From contig CM049322.1 in the NCBI GenBank assembly GCA_026874595.1, positions 43,772,840 through 43,836,839 on the forward strand: a DNA stretch of 64,000 nucleotides. Direction: 5' to 3'. Shown piece after piece: positions 1 to 11,470 of this stretch (position 1 is the stretch's first letter; each line of letters opens with the position of its first letter). Position numbers and translations under genes: made by a program. The stretch comes from Sipunculus nudus (Eukaryota > Annelida > Sipuncula > Golfingiida > Sipunculidae). The notes beneath the pieces are model-generated. The model was not told where the DNA came from. It searched no databases and saw only the letters and a program-made list of their open reading frames with translations.

Positions 1-299
1 CGAACCTCCATCAAGAATCTCCAAATTAGTCATTCGAACATACGTGCACGTTTCATGTAATTCATGTACTGCTCAATGAAACACGGGTTCACCTGTTCAG
101 TGGCAGAGCAATGATATACGAATGGACGGCTCCGACATTGGGGAAAGCGGAGTAGTCCTATGGAATGAAGGCGCCGTTGATGGGTATACATAGAAATGGT
201 GAGTTTTCCGTCCGTCCGTCAAAGATTTATGGTAACGCAATAACGTAAAACAAATTCACATGCAGTTACCGTACTCACATGATATGCTATGTCACGTTC
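1..299. other. unassigned sequence at left edge
   Basis: No reading frame, repeat or RNA motif could be supported here. It ends just before the first unit of the 147-bp repeat. Confidence 0.3.
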
Positions 300-760
300 G
301 AATACGGATGATGACCTTGACGCATTTTAAAGGTCAATAGGCGTTATTGGTAAAATACTCTTAACGCAATAACTAATAAAGAAAATGGAGACACAGTCAC
401 CAAAATTGCAGCATTGATATACCTTACATAGGACTAGGTCAGGTTAGAAAATGGAAGACCTTGACGCAATTGTTCAAGGTCACAGAAGTGATAATGCTAA
501 AATAATCTTAACGCAATAACCTGAGAAAAATATCAAGGCACAGTTACCAAGCTTGCTGCAATGAGACACCTCAAGAAGTGCTAGGTCAAGTTGAAGATGG
601 ATAACCTTGATGCATTTTTCAAGGCCAGAGAGGCGATAATACTAAAACGATTTAAATGATTTAACGCAGTATCTTGAAAAGATTTTGATTTCATGAAGCG
701 CTAGGTAGAATTTAAACATGGATGACCTTGATACATTTTTGAAGTCACAGAGGCAATCAT
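300..760. repeat. diverged ~147-bp tandem repeat, 3-4 units
   Basis: The phrase 'accttgacgca' with the following 'aaggtca' recurs near 311, 457, 604 and 726, and 'taacgcaataac' recurs at matching offsets. The spacing is about 147, 147 and 121 bp. Units are strongly diverged. No coding potential was seen. Confidence 0.6.
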
Positions 761-840
761 TGTGGTTGCATTGCCCATCTCAAATTTCATACAGGTATTC
801 ACAGCCTTTTTTCTAGCTACTTCCACAACAGGTGTGGAAA

Positions 841-1290
841 ATACCAGATCTGTTGTATAGATCAACCTTTTTACCAGACCCGTTGTATAGATCAACCTTT
901 TTACCAGACCCGTTGTATAGATCAACCGTTTTACCAGACCCGTTGTATAGATCAACCGTTTTACCAGACCCGTTGTATAGATCAACCGTTTTACCAGACC
1001 CGTTGTATAGATCAACCGTTTTACCAGACCCGTTGTATAGATCAACCGTTTTACCAGACCCGTTGTATAGATCAACCGTTTTACCAGACCCGTTGTATAG
1101 ATCAACCGTTTTACCAGACCCGTTGTATAGATCAACCGTTTTACCAGACCCGTTGTATAGATCAACCTTCTTACCAGACCCGTTGTATAGATCAACCTTC
1201 TTACCAGACCCGTTGTATAGATCAACCTTTTTACCAGACCCGTTGTAAAGATCAACCTTTTTACAAGACCCGTTGTATAGATCAACCTTT
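841..1290. repeat. 30-bp minisatellite, 15 units
   Basis: Fifteen head-to-tail units of exactly 30 bp, core 'ttaccagacccgttgtatag'. Outer units carry 'ccttt' or 'ccttc' and units 3-10 carry 'ccgtt', so the middle has been homogenised separately from the edges. Because 30 is divisible by 3, the array is open on both strands and reads as a 10-residue repeat each way. There is no other sign of a gene, so the reading frames are treated as a by-product. Confidence 0.95.
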
Positions 1291-2139
1291 TTCTTGTGAG
1301 AATTTATGGCATTTGCGGGAAATATATATTATGGCGATTCTGATAACCTAAAATTGTAATGGATATGGTTTATCCTACGCCTCTACAAAATTTCAGAAAA
1401 ATCTGGTCATAAGTTCTTGCGTGAATTTGCTAAAAGACAATGCAACGAACCAAGGCTGAAGCTGTTTCTTTGCCATATATACTTTTACTGAAATGTGTTA
1501 ATCTGCTTTATTTTTATGTAGGTGAGTTCTCAGTTTTGGCTCAGACCTGCTAATTCCTTGACAACTAGCATTACTCAAACCAAACATTACCAAACATTAA
1601 TACTATTGAAATATATTTCTCTGAACCTGTATATTCACATTGGCAACTATACGTTTCGCGTACAAGAGATTTCAACAACATATGGATGTGTTTACTCATA
1701 ACGCATGTGTCTGTTAATATGCCTAAGACTACCCTCGACTGACTACATTGAATAAAGATCGTGTTTCACTATGTCGTCTGAGCTTCAATTATTACAAAGT
1801 ATCTTTCATGAACTTTCACTCTGTTATATGCATATAATTTCACAGCAGACTGCTTCATTATACAACAGTTACATGTACGACATTTCGAAAGCAATGATGC
1901 TGTCAGACCGATCTTATTTATTAGAAAAGAAGTTCTAACATTAAAATTCGTGCAACCTGTATATGCCTCAAGTCTCTTTCTAAAACTTATTTTATATCAG
2001 GTTTCTAGAATGAAATAATTTGCATTCTATGTTGATATTTTTGGGTAGGGGATTTCCTGTAGAATTCTAGGATAATGATCTTAATATGATGTTAGTGAAA
2101 CACATGACAACAGTTTCTTAGCAATAAACTTGAATACGG
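1291..2139. other. unassigned sequence
   Basis: AT-rich sequence between the minisatellite and the first GGCGCC element. I see no frame, inverted repeat or tandem unit worth calling. Confidence 0.3.
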
Positions 2140-2965
2140 GTATTTGACAAGCGACTAAGTGTGTCCACCAAATTCAGAGTAGGATTGGTGAAGTGAGGCA
2201 TGGATTGAGTGGCAAGGGGAAATAGAGTTAGATGTGTTACATATTAGCATGAATGTCTGCCACGTTAAATGATTGTAGGTGGCGCCACCAGTTATTTGAA
2301 TGAGAAACTATCCAAGATGCATACACATGCGAAATTTCAGGTGGAAAAGTCTAACCACTGCCTAGATATGAGTGATTTTATACCACAGCAGACAAACGGA
2401 TGGACGCTGTGCAAAAAGGGTTGCAGATGGCGCCACCAGTTGTGTGTATGATAAAGAGCTATGTGAGGTCCAAACACATGCAAAACCTCAAGCAGATACG
2501 TAAAACCAGTCCGGAGATATCAGCATGAATATATGCAGCATGAACGTGAATGTAGGTGGCGCCACCTGTCATAGAATCAAGAAAGCTATCTAGGATGTAT
2601 AAGCATGTCAGTCGAACCACTGCAGAGATAGGAGTAATTTTAACCCAAGGCAGACAAACAGATGGACGCTGTGAAAAAAAAATGTTTGCAGGTGGCGCCA
2701 CCATTTTTGTGTATGTTATGCGGCTATCCAAGGGCTATATTTGTGCAATTTATTTTTTTCTTATTGGTCAAATGAGTCCGAAGATATGTTGGTTAATGTG
2801 TCAAAACAAACGCCCAGATGGACGCACTGGAGAAAGGAAAGGTCAGAGAACAACGCCGAATGGTCAGGCACCAGTTCACATAGGACCTGATAATTGGTGT
2901 AAGTTTCAGATAAATCTGTCCAGTGGTCTCAGAGGATTTCTCCGGAAACGAATACGGCGACCATA
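2140..2965. mobile_element. repeat element with GTGGCGCCACC boxes, copy 1
   Basis: The left part ('gacaagcgactaagtgtg' through 'ggcatggattgagtggcaag') and the right part (ending near 'ctccggaaacgaatacggcg') are both shared with 10330-11470, which fixes approximate borders. Inside are units of 126-149 bp, each carrying the palindrome GTGGCGCCACC or a close variant (2279, 2428, 2554, 2690). Two alternating unit types are visible: one follows 'taggtggcgcc' and the other follows 'gcaggtggcgcc'. There is no transposase frame. Bivalve pearl-type and Helitron-like elements with ~150-bp core repeats are a plausible class (inference). Confidence 0.7.
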
Positions 2966-3627
2966 GTGAAATACATTCTTAGTTTGAACCCTTTCAACTC
3001 ATCTTATTTGATACATATTATGAAACTTTATTTCACGTGAAATGTACACATTAAACAGTATATTCTAAGTAGATATATATTAACTGTACCAGGGGTGACT
3101 GTCCGATATGTAACCTTGCCGGTAGAGGGCAATTATCAGGGTTATTGTCCGGGGGTAATTGTCCTGTGGCCCAAAGGCTTCTACCATTATTAACCTATTA
3201 AATCACAGAGAGCCATGCAGATTTTATGGATGATTGATCGCAAATAAAAATTTAAATATAAATTATAAGAACACACACACCCTCACACACACACACATAT
3301 ATATAAATGCGCTCAATTTCATGTTATTGTCTGTGTATCATGTGTATTCACAAACACTTAAAGTAAGAACTCGGGAAATTTGCATTATTAAGTTTAATGG
3401 CTTAATCTTTCTGTGTTTACTATTTGGTTTACATAACTAATGCATATCAATTTAATGTGCAATAGTAGGAATTTATTCATTTAGGGTTCTAGTTGCATTC
3501 TAGTTAACCTGCGCATCTATATATTTACTACTGCTATTTTAAGTAATATTGAGTGGCCTTATGTTATAACAGAACTGTGGCACAAATTAAGTTTGTCTAT
3601 TTCCCCCAGATATGGGCATATTAATAA
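2966..3627. other. unassigned sequence with CA-rich stretch
   Basis: AT-rich, with an ACACAC run near 3271-3298. Near 3098-3165 short phrases 'ggggtgactgtcc' and 'gggggtaattgtcc' repeat. Nothing coding was seen. Confidence 0.3.
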
Positions 3628-6176
3628 AACAAGGGACATGTGGGTCACGGCGCTCAGCTTGAAATTGATTATGATAATATTTTTATAATCAGTTGAGTTT
3701 GTATTTAAGGATATGAGCTTTGTGAGTCCTGTGATCAAGTTTGAAGCAAATCTGTCAGCCCAAACTGGAATTATCATATGTTCACAAATGTGTGAATGGA
3801 TGGGCCCTATGACCATAACCTTGACCTTATGACCCCAAAATTAACCAGGCTCACCTCCTATTCGCAGGTTACCTATATGTGCTACTTGGAAGCTTTGATA
3901 TGAATTGTTCGGCTTAAAATGCATCCACAGTCTTTCTTAATAAGTGGGTCTTAAGTGTTAATAAGTGTGATCTTGACCTTTGATATCATGACCCAACAAG
4001 TGACCCATGGCTCATGACGCTCAGCCGACTGGCATGTTGACAACATATCCTTGCACAGGCAACTAATTAAGATAATGTAGGTGGCATCATAAATCATGCA
4101 TATTAGTTGAGGTTCATCAAGACCCATAAGCACACTAAATTTGATGACAATCCGTCCAGCCGTTCCTAAGTGTTCTAGCAATTTGTGTGTGGCCTTTACA
4201 TTACATAAAATAGGTCACAGTGACCTAATTTCAGGTTTCTGAGAACTTTGAAGGAACTCTCAGGATGTGAAGTAAGAAGATTCTAGGTCCAATGATAATG
4301 ATATGTGCCCTGCTTTGGTATCAAATTTTCAATCATTCTGGGGGTTGTTTATAAGCCCCATAGCTTGATTTGGGTAACAGAGGCCTAATTTAAGGTTTCC
4401 AAAAAGGTTTTTCATGGACCTCCCTGTATGTCAAAATTAAAACATTCTAGGTCCAATGGCGCCACCAGTCTGCAGAAACTGATGAAACACTCCTTGATCA
4501 ATATCCATGCAAAAAATCATGGTGATTAATGCATTAGTTGTTCAGATGCTTGAGCTTTTGTATCAAAGGTTCCATTATTCTGGGTGGGTACTTCGAAGCC
4601 CCATAGCTCTGAGGTTATGGGTAACAGAGAACTAGTTTTAGGTTTCCAAGGAGACTTTTCATGGGCCTCCCTGCATGTCAAGATGGAATATTCTTGGTCT
4701 ATTCGTTACGATTTGTGTCCTGTTAACAGATGACCGCATATTTTAAGGTCTCAAAAATAGAGCAAAAAATTGTAAAAATATGAAAAAAAATACAGGTGGC
4801 GCCACCAGTCTGCAGAAACTGTTGAAACACTCCATGGTCAATATCCTTGCAAAGAATCATGGTGATCAATGCATTACTTCTTCAGATACTTTAGCTTTTG
4901 TATCAAATTTTTCATTATTCTTGGCGGTACTTCGGAGCCCCACAGCTCGAAGAATATGGGTAACAGAGACCAAATTCCAGGTTTCCAAGGAGATTTTTTT
5001 CATGGACCTCTCTGGATGTAAAGTTAGAAGATTCCAGGTCCAGCAGTTATGATTTGTGCCCTGTTAAGGTTCAAAGAGTGATTGCTAAAGCTGAGATGAC
5101 TTACAGTCAGCTGAGCTAAAAATGAGTCTCGCTTTAGAGGTGGGCTATATATAACTCAAGTTTTGAATCGTTCCAAATTGATTTGTCAATCCTAACTGGA
5201 GTTATCATCAGGAAACAAATTTGATGGACATACAGAAAGACAAACAGATGGAGAGACGGACGGAAAGGGTGATTAACATAGAGCATCCGCTAATTCATGC
5301 GGGGCCCTAATAACACTCAAGGTTTCAGGACACTAGATGACAAACCGAGTTCCACATCTGATAGTATCAATATAATTCGGATGTATCAAAATGTAGGGGA
5401 AAAATCATTAAAGAATATAAAAAAATATATGTGCGCCACCAGTCTTCAGTAACTGAAGAAACCACTCATAAACAGGGGCGGATACAGGAATTGGCCGGGT
5501 AGCGGGTGAGCCTAGGCGCGAAGCCGCGGGAGGGTAGGGGGGAGGGTAATGGCCCTTGTGTAGAAATTGCTTAAAGATATAGGTTGTAATCGTGCAATCT
5601 TGGGTCGCTTAAATGAATTTTAAGCAAAACATACATTATTACAGTTGGTCCACTTGGTGTACCATGAGTTTTTTGCCCAGAATGTTTTGGTTAGGTTGAA
5701 AAGGGGGGGAGCACCAGGTTTCGGAACACTAAATGAAACAACAATTGAGAAACTGTCATAATTGCTGTCATTTGATGGTCTAAAAAAACAGAAAAAAAAA
5801 TCGTAAAAATTAGAAAAAAAATGTAGGTGGCGCCACCAGATTTTGGGAACTGACAACCTACTGGTCAATATTCAAGGCAAGATTAGAGGCGATTCATGTA
5901 TTAATTATCAAGATACTTGAGGTTTTTTATCAAATTTTAAATTATTGTGAGGGGTACTCACAAGCTCAATAGCTGGGAGGATATAGGTCAGAGTGACCTT
6001 ATTTCAGTTTTCCAAGGAGATTTTACCTCCCAGGATATTCAGTTGCACGTTTCTAGGTTCTTCGGTGTCAAAATGTGCCAGTCTAACTTACGGACGAACA
6101 GACAGACAGCTTGACGGACGTCGGACGCTGACCGATCAGTATAGCTCAGTTGACTTACAGTCAGCTGAGCTCAAAA
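3628..6176. mobile_element. composite repeat element, GGGTCACGGCGCTCAGC to GTCAGCTGAGCT ends
   Basis: It starts 'acaagggacatgtgggtcac' and ends at 'gacttacagtcagctgagct' (6156-6175). The same pair of ends, in the opposite orientation, bounds 35376-38605 and 55580-58234. The interior contains ~340-bp units with 'ggcgccaccagt' boxes at about 4458, 4797, 5434 and 5828 and phrases such as 'ccccatagctc' and 'tttcaggtttcc'. A second internal 'cagtcagctgagct' near 5105 suggests one copy nested in or fused to another. No transposase was seen. Confidence 0.65.
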
Positions 6177-6587
6177 TATATTGTGTTCATGGCATAGGTA
6201 GTAGACTTTAACCATTAACTATTTACATTAACCAAGCATGCCTCAGTTCTTTGAAACCTAGCCTGTAGAAATGAAAGCCCACTGGAGAGGTCAAATAGAT
6301 TTTAAATCTGTGTTTGAAAAAAGAGAGACACTGGTTCCATGCAATGTTAAATGATAAAGAAAACCAAAACGTGTATCACGACCTTTTTCGAGTGTAGACT
6401 CGACCTTTCCGAATGTGAAATGTAAGCATTCGTTCTGATTGCTACCTCAAGCAAAGTATTCTAAATTTTGTTAAATTATTTACATTGTAATTATGGGAAA
6501 TGGTCAAAAAAATTTCCTGAAACAATCTGCTTAATTTAATTAAGGGAAGACCTTTACATTTTGTTCGGATCTTACTGCTTTCAAATA

Positions 6588-7035
6588 TACTGTAAAACCG
6601 GAAATTTTCGCGTGAGCACAATTTTTGCAGCAGTGTATAAATCCTTTTTTTTTAATACAAGATTAACAAGCCGTGACATAAAACAAGATGGACCAAGGGT
6701 CAATTTAGATCATTTTCCTTTAAACATCAAATTGAACCTATTGACTCGTGACGGTTATGGTAAGCCGATAATAAGGTTCAAACTCCGAGTAATTATTTGC
6801 GAGAGCCTCTTTTGCGCTAAATACTTAGTATGCGGGGGCAGCCACTTTTTTGTAAACCATTACTAGTTTGACCATTCATCTATTCTCATTGTTGGTGCTT
6901 GTTGATGCAATAATCTATAAACATTTAGTAAAAAAGAAATCCAATCCGATTCGAGAATATCTCATGCTCGAGAAATGTCGATCTACATCAATAAGCGAAA
7001 TTTGAGGTTTCGCGAAAATAACATGCTTTACATTA
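6588..7035. mobile_element. MITE-like element with ~25-bp imperfect terminal inverted repeats
   Basis: The left end 'tactgtaaaaccggaaattt' (continuing 'tcgcg') and the right end 'cgcgaaaataacatgctttacatta' match as an imperfect inverted repeat over about 25 bp. Total length is about 448 bp with no coding capacity. The class is not assignable from the ends alone. Confidence 0.5.
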
Positions 7036-8107
7036 TCAGGTAATCTAATAAACTTAAATCTAGTGCATATCCCGATATTTAGATAAGGTTCTTTCGCAGA
7101 GATCCACAAGCTTGTATTCACGTTGTGTGTTTCTAGGGCTACCCAGCCAACCTTAACATTGAGCACTGGCGTTCACAAGCAATTAGGTCAACCGAGGTTT
7201 GTGTATTCCTGTGTCAGTGTAAAGTCTTCATATCTATTTGCGTGTCACGGGGTAACTATGTCAATATAAGGGAAAAAACTTATTACAGCGTGTAGATTTT
7301 CAATTCTGTTGACACTGAGTGAGTGACCCCGAATCACCACTTTAGTGATAGAGGCATGCATGAGGCATAACAACTAAGCTATTAGAGTTATAACAATAAT
7401 GAAGGTACACGCGGAGAGCTAGTTCCTGTCCTGACATGTAACTGAGGTCACCTTGAAACCATTACCTTGAAAGCGTCACCTTGAACCTGACTACAGTGCA
7501 GTATTTAGTATACATATATATTCGCCAATTTACGCGATCTGACTGGGATTTCACGGAGCTTGACAAAGCTTGACAAATGACCACTATCTGTCCTGCTGAT
7601 CGGCCATTTTGTACCATTCAGCGGAAATTATAATTAGTTTGACTTTTCTTATCATGATCTGACCCTTTTTCTAGCTCTGATCTATACGAATAATATATAC
7701 ATAAATCTAGTTTACCAATAAATACGTGTTGCGGACAAGGATTCGGTCTGCTTAGCAATAACGTTTTATCTATCTAAACTGTATGCAGTTATGATGTTGC
7801 TGCTAAAATGTAAATATCAATTAAAACCGAGTTTAACTCACCGGTATAAAATACAGCAAATGAAATTTTCCTCGAGCAGAGTGGTATATGTTATGATGCT
7901 GAACCCGGAACTAACGACCAACAGAAACTTGGAAAAAAAAAAAAAACTGGGCAAAAGAACAAGATTACACTGACATCTATCGGTTATGTGATAAACTGTC
8001 TGTGTATTCTTGATACTGCTCCTGTGAATAAAATATGGTTGATCTTCCGTTTTAATATTTATTTATCACGAATAGTATGATCAGATAATAATATTTTTTT
8101 TTCTGCT
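7036..8107. other. unassigned sequence
   Basis: No gene, tandem repeat or inverted repeat recognised. Short frames here lack splice sites and family resemblance. Confidence 0.3.
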
Positions 8108-8116
8108 CTTAATATT

Positions 8117-8164
<48 letters not shown>

Positions 8165-8306
8165 GGAGTTCTTGGTAATATTTCTTGAATGAATTTTTGA
8201 GTATTTCAAGTTGTCGTGTATATGCCCTGTCATACCTCTCGCTTTCTTGCACTATTGTTTATGTAAGATATAATATATGTAGATATGTATGTATATATAT
8301 ATATAA

Positions 8307-8350
<44 letters not shown>
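8108..8350. repeat. (TA)n microsatellites
   Basis: Two long TA runs, about 8120-8162 and 8318-8350, separated by AT-rich sequence. Tyr-Ile repeat frames over them are artefacts. Confidence 0.9.
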
Positions 8351-8354
<4 letters not shown>

Positions 8355-8460
8355 ATATATTATAGGCACACATGTAAGTACAAAAGTTGTTCCGGTTAAG
8401 CTTTTTAGCTCTTGATGCTGTGAGATACATGCAACACCACAGGCACTTGACGCAACGAAC

Positions 8461-8473
8461 GGGGGGGGGGGGG
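8461..8473. repeat. poly-G run
   Basis: A run of about 13 G. It is one of several long G or C homopolymers in the window. Confidence 0.9.
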
Positions 8474-8628
8474 CAATGTAAATTAAGCACTGGAGGACCC
8501 CTTTTTCGTCTTTTTCAAATCTTTTCGTTAATCAAATTGATTTTCCTGATTGTGAGTGCCTATATACTGAAATCATACCGTTATCCGCTCAAACACGCCT
8601 TAATTATAATCAGTTATTCATATTTCCC

Positions 8629-9815
8629 AGAATAAAACGATTTAACTGACGTCTGTGAGTTGTGCAATAAACTAGGCATGCTAAACAAGTACAGCTGTTG
8701 CATTGTCTGACACGGGATACATTTCTGTTTTTTTTTTTTTTTTTTAACAAAGTTAGGCCTGTTCCTTGTTTACATTTTACAGGGAGAATGTTATGTAGAT
8801 TGTGCCAAGTGACCATGATATTTTGGAAATGTCCTTTTTTGACATTCATATTTGATACTTTATATAAGTTAAGAACGGTTGTACTTAATAAATGTTCGTA
8901 TTGACCACAGTCACCTGACCTGTGAATTCAGAATAAATCAGTAGTATTTCTAAACATAAAATATATATGCATTCTCTGAGTAACCTAAGCCTACATATAC
9001 TCGGAGGCTCCATATGTCATTTAGGTTTAGAAAATTATTGTTGTTATTGTTCATGAGCGGATCCAGGGGAGAGAGGGCAAGGGGTCCGGACCCCTTTTCG
9101 AGCCGTAACCTTTTAAGAATTTCACAATCATTGCAGCATGGACCCCCCCCCCCCCCCCCGCTCAAATACGCCTTAATTATAATATGTTACGATCCCCCCC
9201 CCCCCCCCAACAAGGTGTCAAGTGCCGGTGGCATGCATCTGATCTTCATAAAACATGTCTGACTTACCTGGATATACTAAGCTCTCAAGGAAGATTCCTA
9301 CTAGCAGAGGGATGCCTATTATTAAACGCAACATCCACTAAATGGTGACTCAGGAATGAACACTTAACCGAAAACTGCAGGAAATCCCGGTTTCCATATT
9401 TCCCAGAATGAAACGATTTAACTGACATCTGTGGGTTGTGCAATAAACTAAGCATGCTAAACAATTGCAGTTGTCTCACACATGATACATTCCTGTCTGT
9501 TCACAAAGTCAGGCCTTTTTTTTCTTGTTTATATTAAACAGGGAGAATGTTATGTAGATTTGTGCCCCGTGACCATGATTTATTGGAAATGTCCCTTTTT
9601 GACATTCATAGTTGCTACTTTATATAAGATAAGAACGGTTGTAGTTAATGAATGTTCATATTGACCACAGGCACCTGACCTGTGAATTCAGAATAAATCA
9701 GTAGTTTTTCTAAACATAAAAGATGTATGCATCCTCTGAGTAACCCAGGCCTACATATACTCGGAGGCTCCATATATCATTTAGGTTTAGAAAATTATTG
9801 CTGTTGTAATTGTTC
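8629..9815. repeat. local tandem duplication, two ~410-430-bp copies ~780 bp apart
   Basis: 8629-9057 and 9408-9815 share long near-identical stretches in the same order ('aaacgatttaactgac', 'gttatgtagatt', 'ttgaccacag', 'tactcggaggctccatat'). Differences are small substitutions plus length changes in poly-T, poly-C and poly-G tracts. The copies are separated by C-rich and G-rich tracts near 9138 and 9195. No conserved reading frame spans either copy. Confidence 0.8.
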
Positions 9816-9817
9816 AT

Positions 9818-10040
9818 CAGCTGATCCAGGGGGGGGGGGGGGGGGGGGGGGGGGGCAGGGGGTCCGGACCCAATTTTCAAGCCGTCACCATTTAAAGGCT
9901 TTCACGCCATTCATTGCAGCCTGGAACCACCCCCACCCCCCCCCCCCCCCCCCCCTTCCTGAACTGGGGACTTATTTTTGGGTTTATCATTCATCCTCCT
10001 CAGTTGGACCCCCGTCCTTCTTAAATCCTGGATCCGCCCC
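9818..10040. mobile_element. small element bounded by GATCCAGG / CCTGGATCCGCCCCTG, with poly-G and poly-C
   Basis: The left end 'gctgatccaggggg' faces the right end 'cctggatccgcccctg', giving an inverted-repeat pair around ~220 bp that includes ~28 G (9829-9855) and ~20 C (9936-9955). Relatives with the same GGGGCGGATCC signature are at about 5474, 9058, 20034-20157 and 24715. This is a short non-coding family of dispersed repeats. Confidence 0.5.
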
Positions 10041-10108
10041 TGTTATTGTTTTTATTTTTATTATTGATCTTGTTATTATTATCATTCTTATTTTTTATGA
10101 TCATAAAT

Positions 10109-10112
10109 ATAA

Positions 10113-10152
<40 letters not shown>

Positions 10153-10165
10153 TCTATTATTATTA
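10109..10165. repeat. (TTA)n microsatellite
   Basis: Trinucleotide TTA/ATT run of about 50 bp. Confidence 0.9.
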
Positions 10166-10329
10166 TGGGTATTTTTATAAGGGCTGCGTATCGGTCAGCG
10201 TATATGGGTACAATATGAATCGCGATATCCGATACGTGTTGACGATACGCTTATTTTTTTCTGTATCATTTCTGATTAAAATGTTCGTGGATAAACTTTT
10301 TCCTAAACAAAGAAAAACTACAAAACGGG

Positions 10330-11470
10330 TAGTCGACAAGCGACTACGTGTATCCGCCGAAATCAGAGTGGGAAGGGTGAAGTGAGGCATGGATTGAGTG
10401 GCAAGGGGAAATAGAGTTAGGTGTGTGGCATATTAGCGTGGATGTCTGCAGCCGAAATGTCTATGTAGGTGGTGCCACCTACCACAAAATCCAGAAAGCT
10501 ATCCAAATTGTATAAACATGCAAAATTTTAGGCAGATAGGTCAAACCACTACTGAGATACTAGTATCACCACTACTGAGATACGAGTGATTTTATCCCAC
10601 GGCAGACAAACAGACGGACACCGTGCAAAAATGGTTGCAGGTGGCGCCACTTCAGTTTGCGTAAAATAAAGAGCTATGCGAGATCTATACACATGCAAAA
10701 TTTCAGGAGGATACAGCAAACCAGTCCTGAGATAAAAGCCTGGATGTCTGCAGCGTGAACATAAATGTAGGTAGCGCCACATGCCACAAAATCCAGAAAT
10801 CAATCCAAGATGAATAAACCTGCAAAATTTAGGCAGATAAGTCAAACCACTGCCGAGATATGAGTGATTTTTTTTCCCACGGCAAACAAACAGAGGGACG
10901 CTGTGTAAAAATGGTTGCAGGTGGCGCCACCTATTTTTCGTATGATAAAGAGCTAGGTGAGATATATATATACACATTCAAATATATTAAAGGATATGTC
11001 AAACCAGTCTTGAGATATAATCTTGTATGTCTGCAGCCTTAACGTGATTGTAGGTGGCACCACCAGTCATAAAATCAGGAAAGCTCTCGTGGATGTATAC
11101 ACATGCAAAAATTCAGGTGGATTTGTCCAACCAATGCAAAAAATATGAGTGATTTTAAGGCCAATTAACAGATGGTCGCTGTGCAAAAATGCCTGCAGGT
11201 GGTGCCACCATTTTTAGTGTATGTTATAAAGCTATCCAAGGGCTACATTCGTGCAAAATTGTTAGCCTTATCGGTCAAACGGTTTCCGAGATATGTGGGT
11301 TTATGTGGGGAAACAGACGCACAAATGGACGCTGGGTAGAGAGGACAGGTCAGAGGTCAACCAAAAATGAAGGCGCAGCAGTTCACATGTGACTCGATCA
11401 TAATTCTGAATTAAAAAAAAAATGCCCAGTGGTTACGGAGGAGTTCCCCGGAAACCTATGCAACGGCGTG
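10330..11470. mobile_element. repeat element with GTGGCGCCACC boxes, copy 2
   Basis: Second copy of the family at 2140-2965. It shares the left end ('gacaagcgactacgtgta', 'ggcatggattgagtggcaag') and the right end ('agttccccggaaac'). It has six box positions (about 10466, 10639, 10770, 10918, 11051, 11197) against four in copy 1, so the copies differ by whole repeat units. Boxes vary (ggtgccacc, agcgccaca, ggcaccacc), showing decay. No coding capacity. Confidence 0.7.

Noticed and set aside
701..1285. Long open frames on both strands over the 30-bp minisatellite
   Set aside because: Openness follows from a unit length divisible by 3; no promoter, splice site or non-repeat domain supports a gene.
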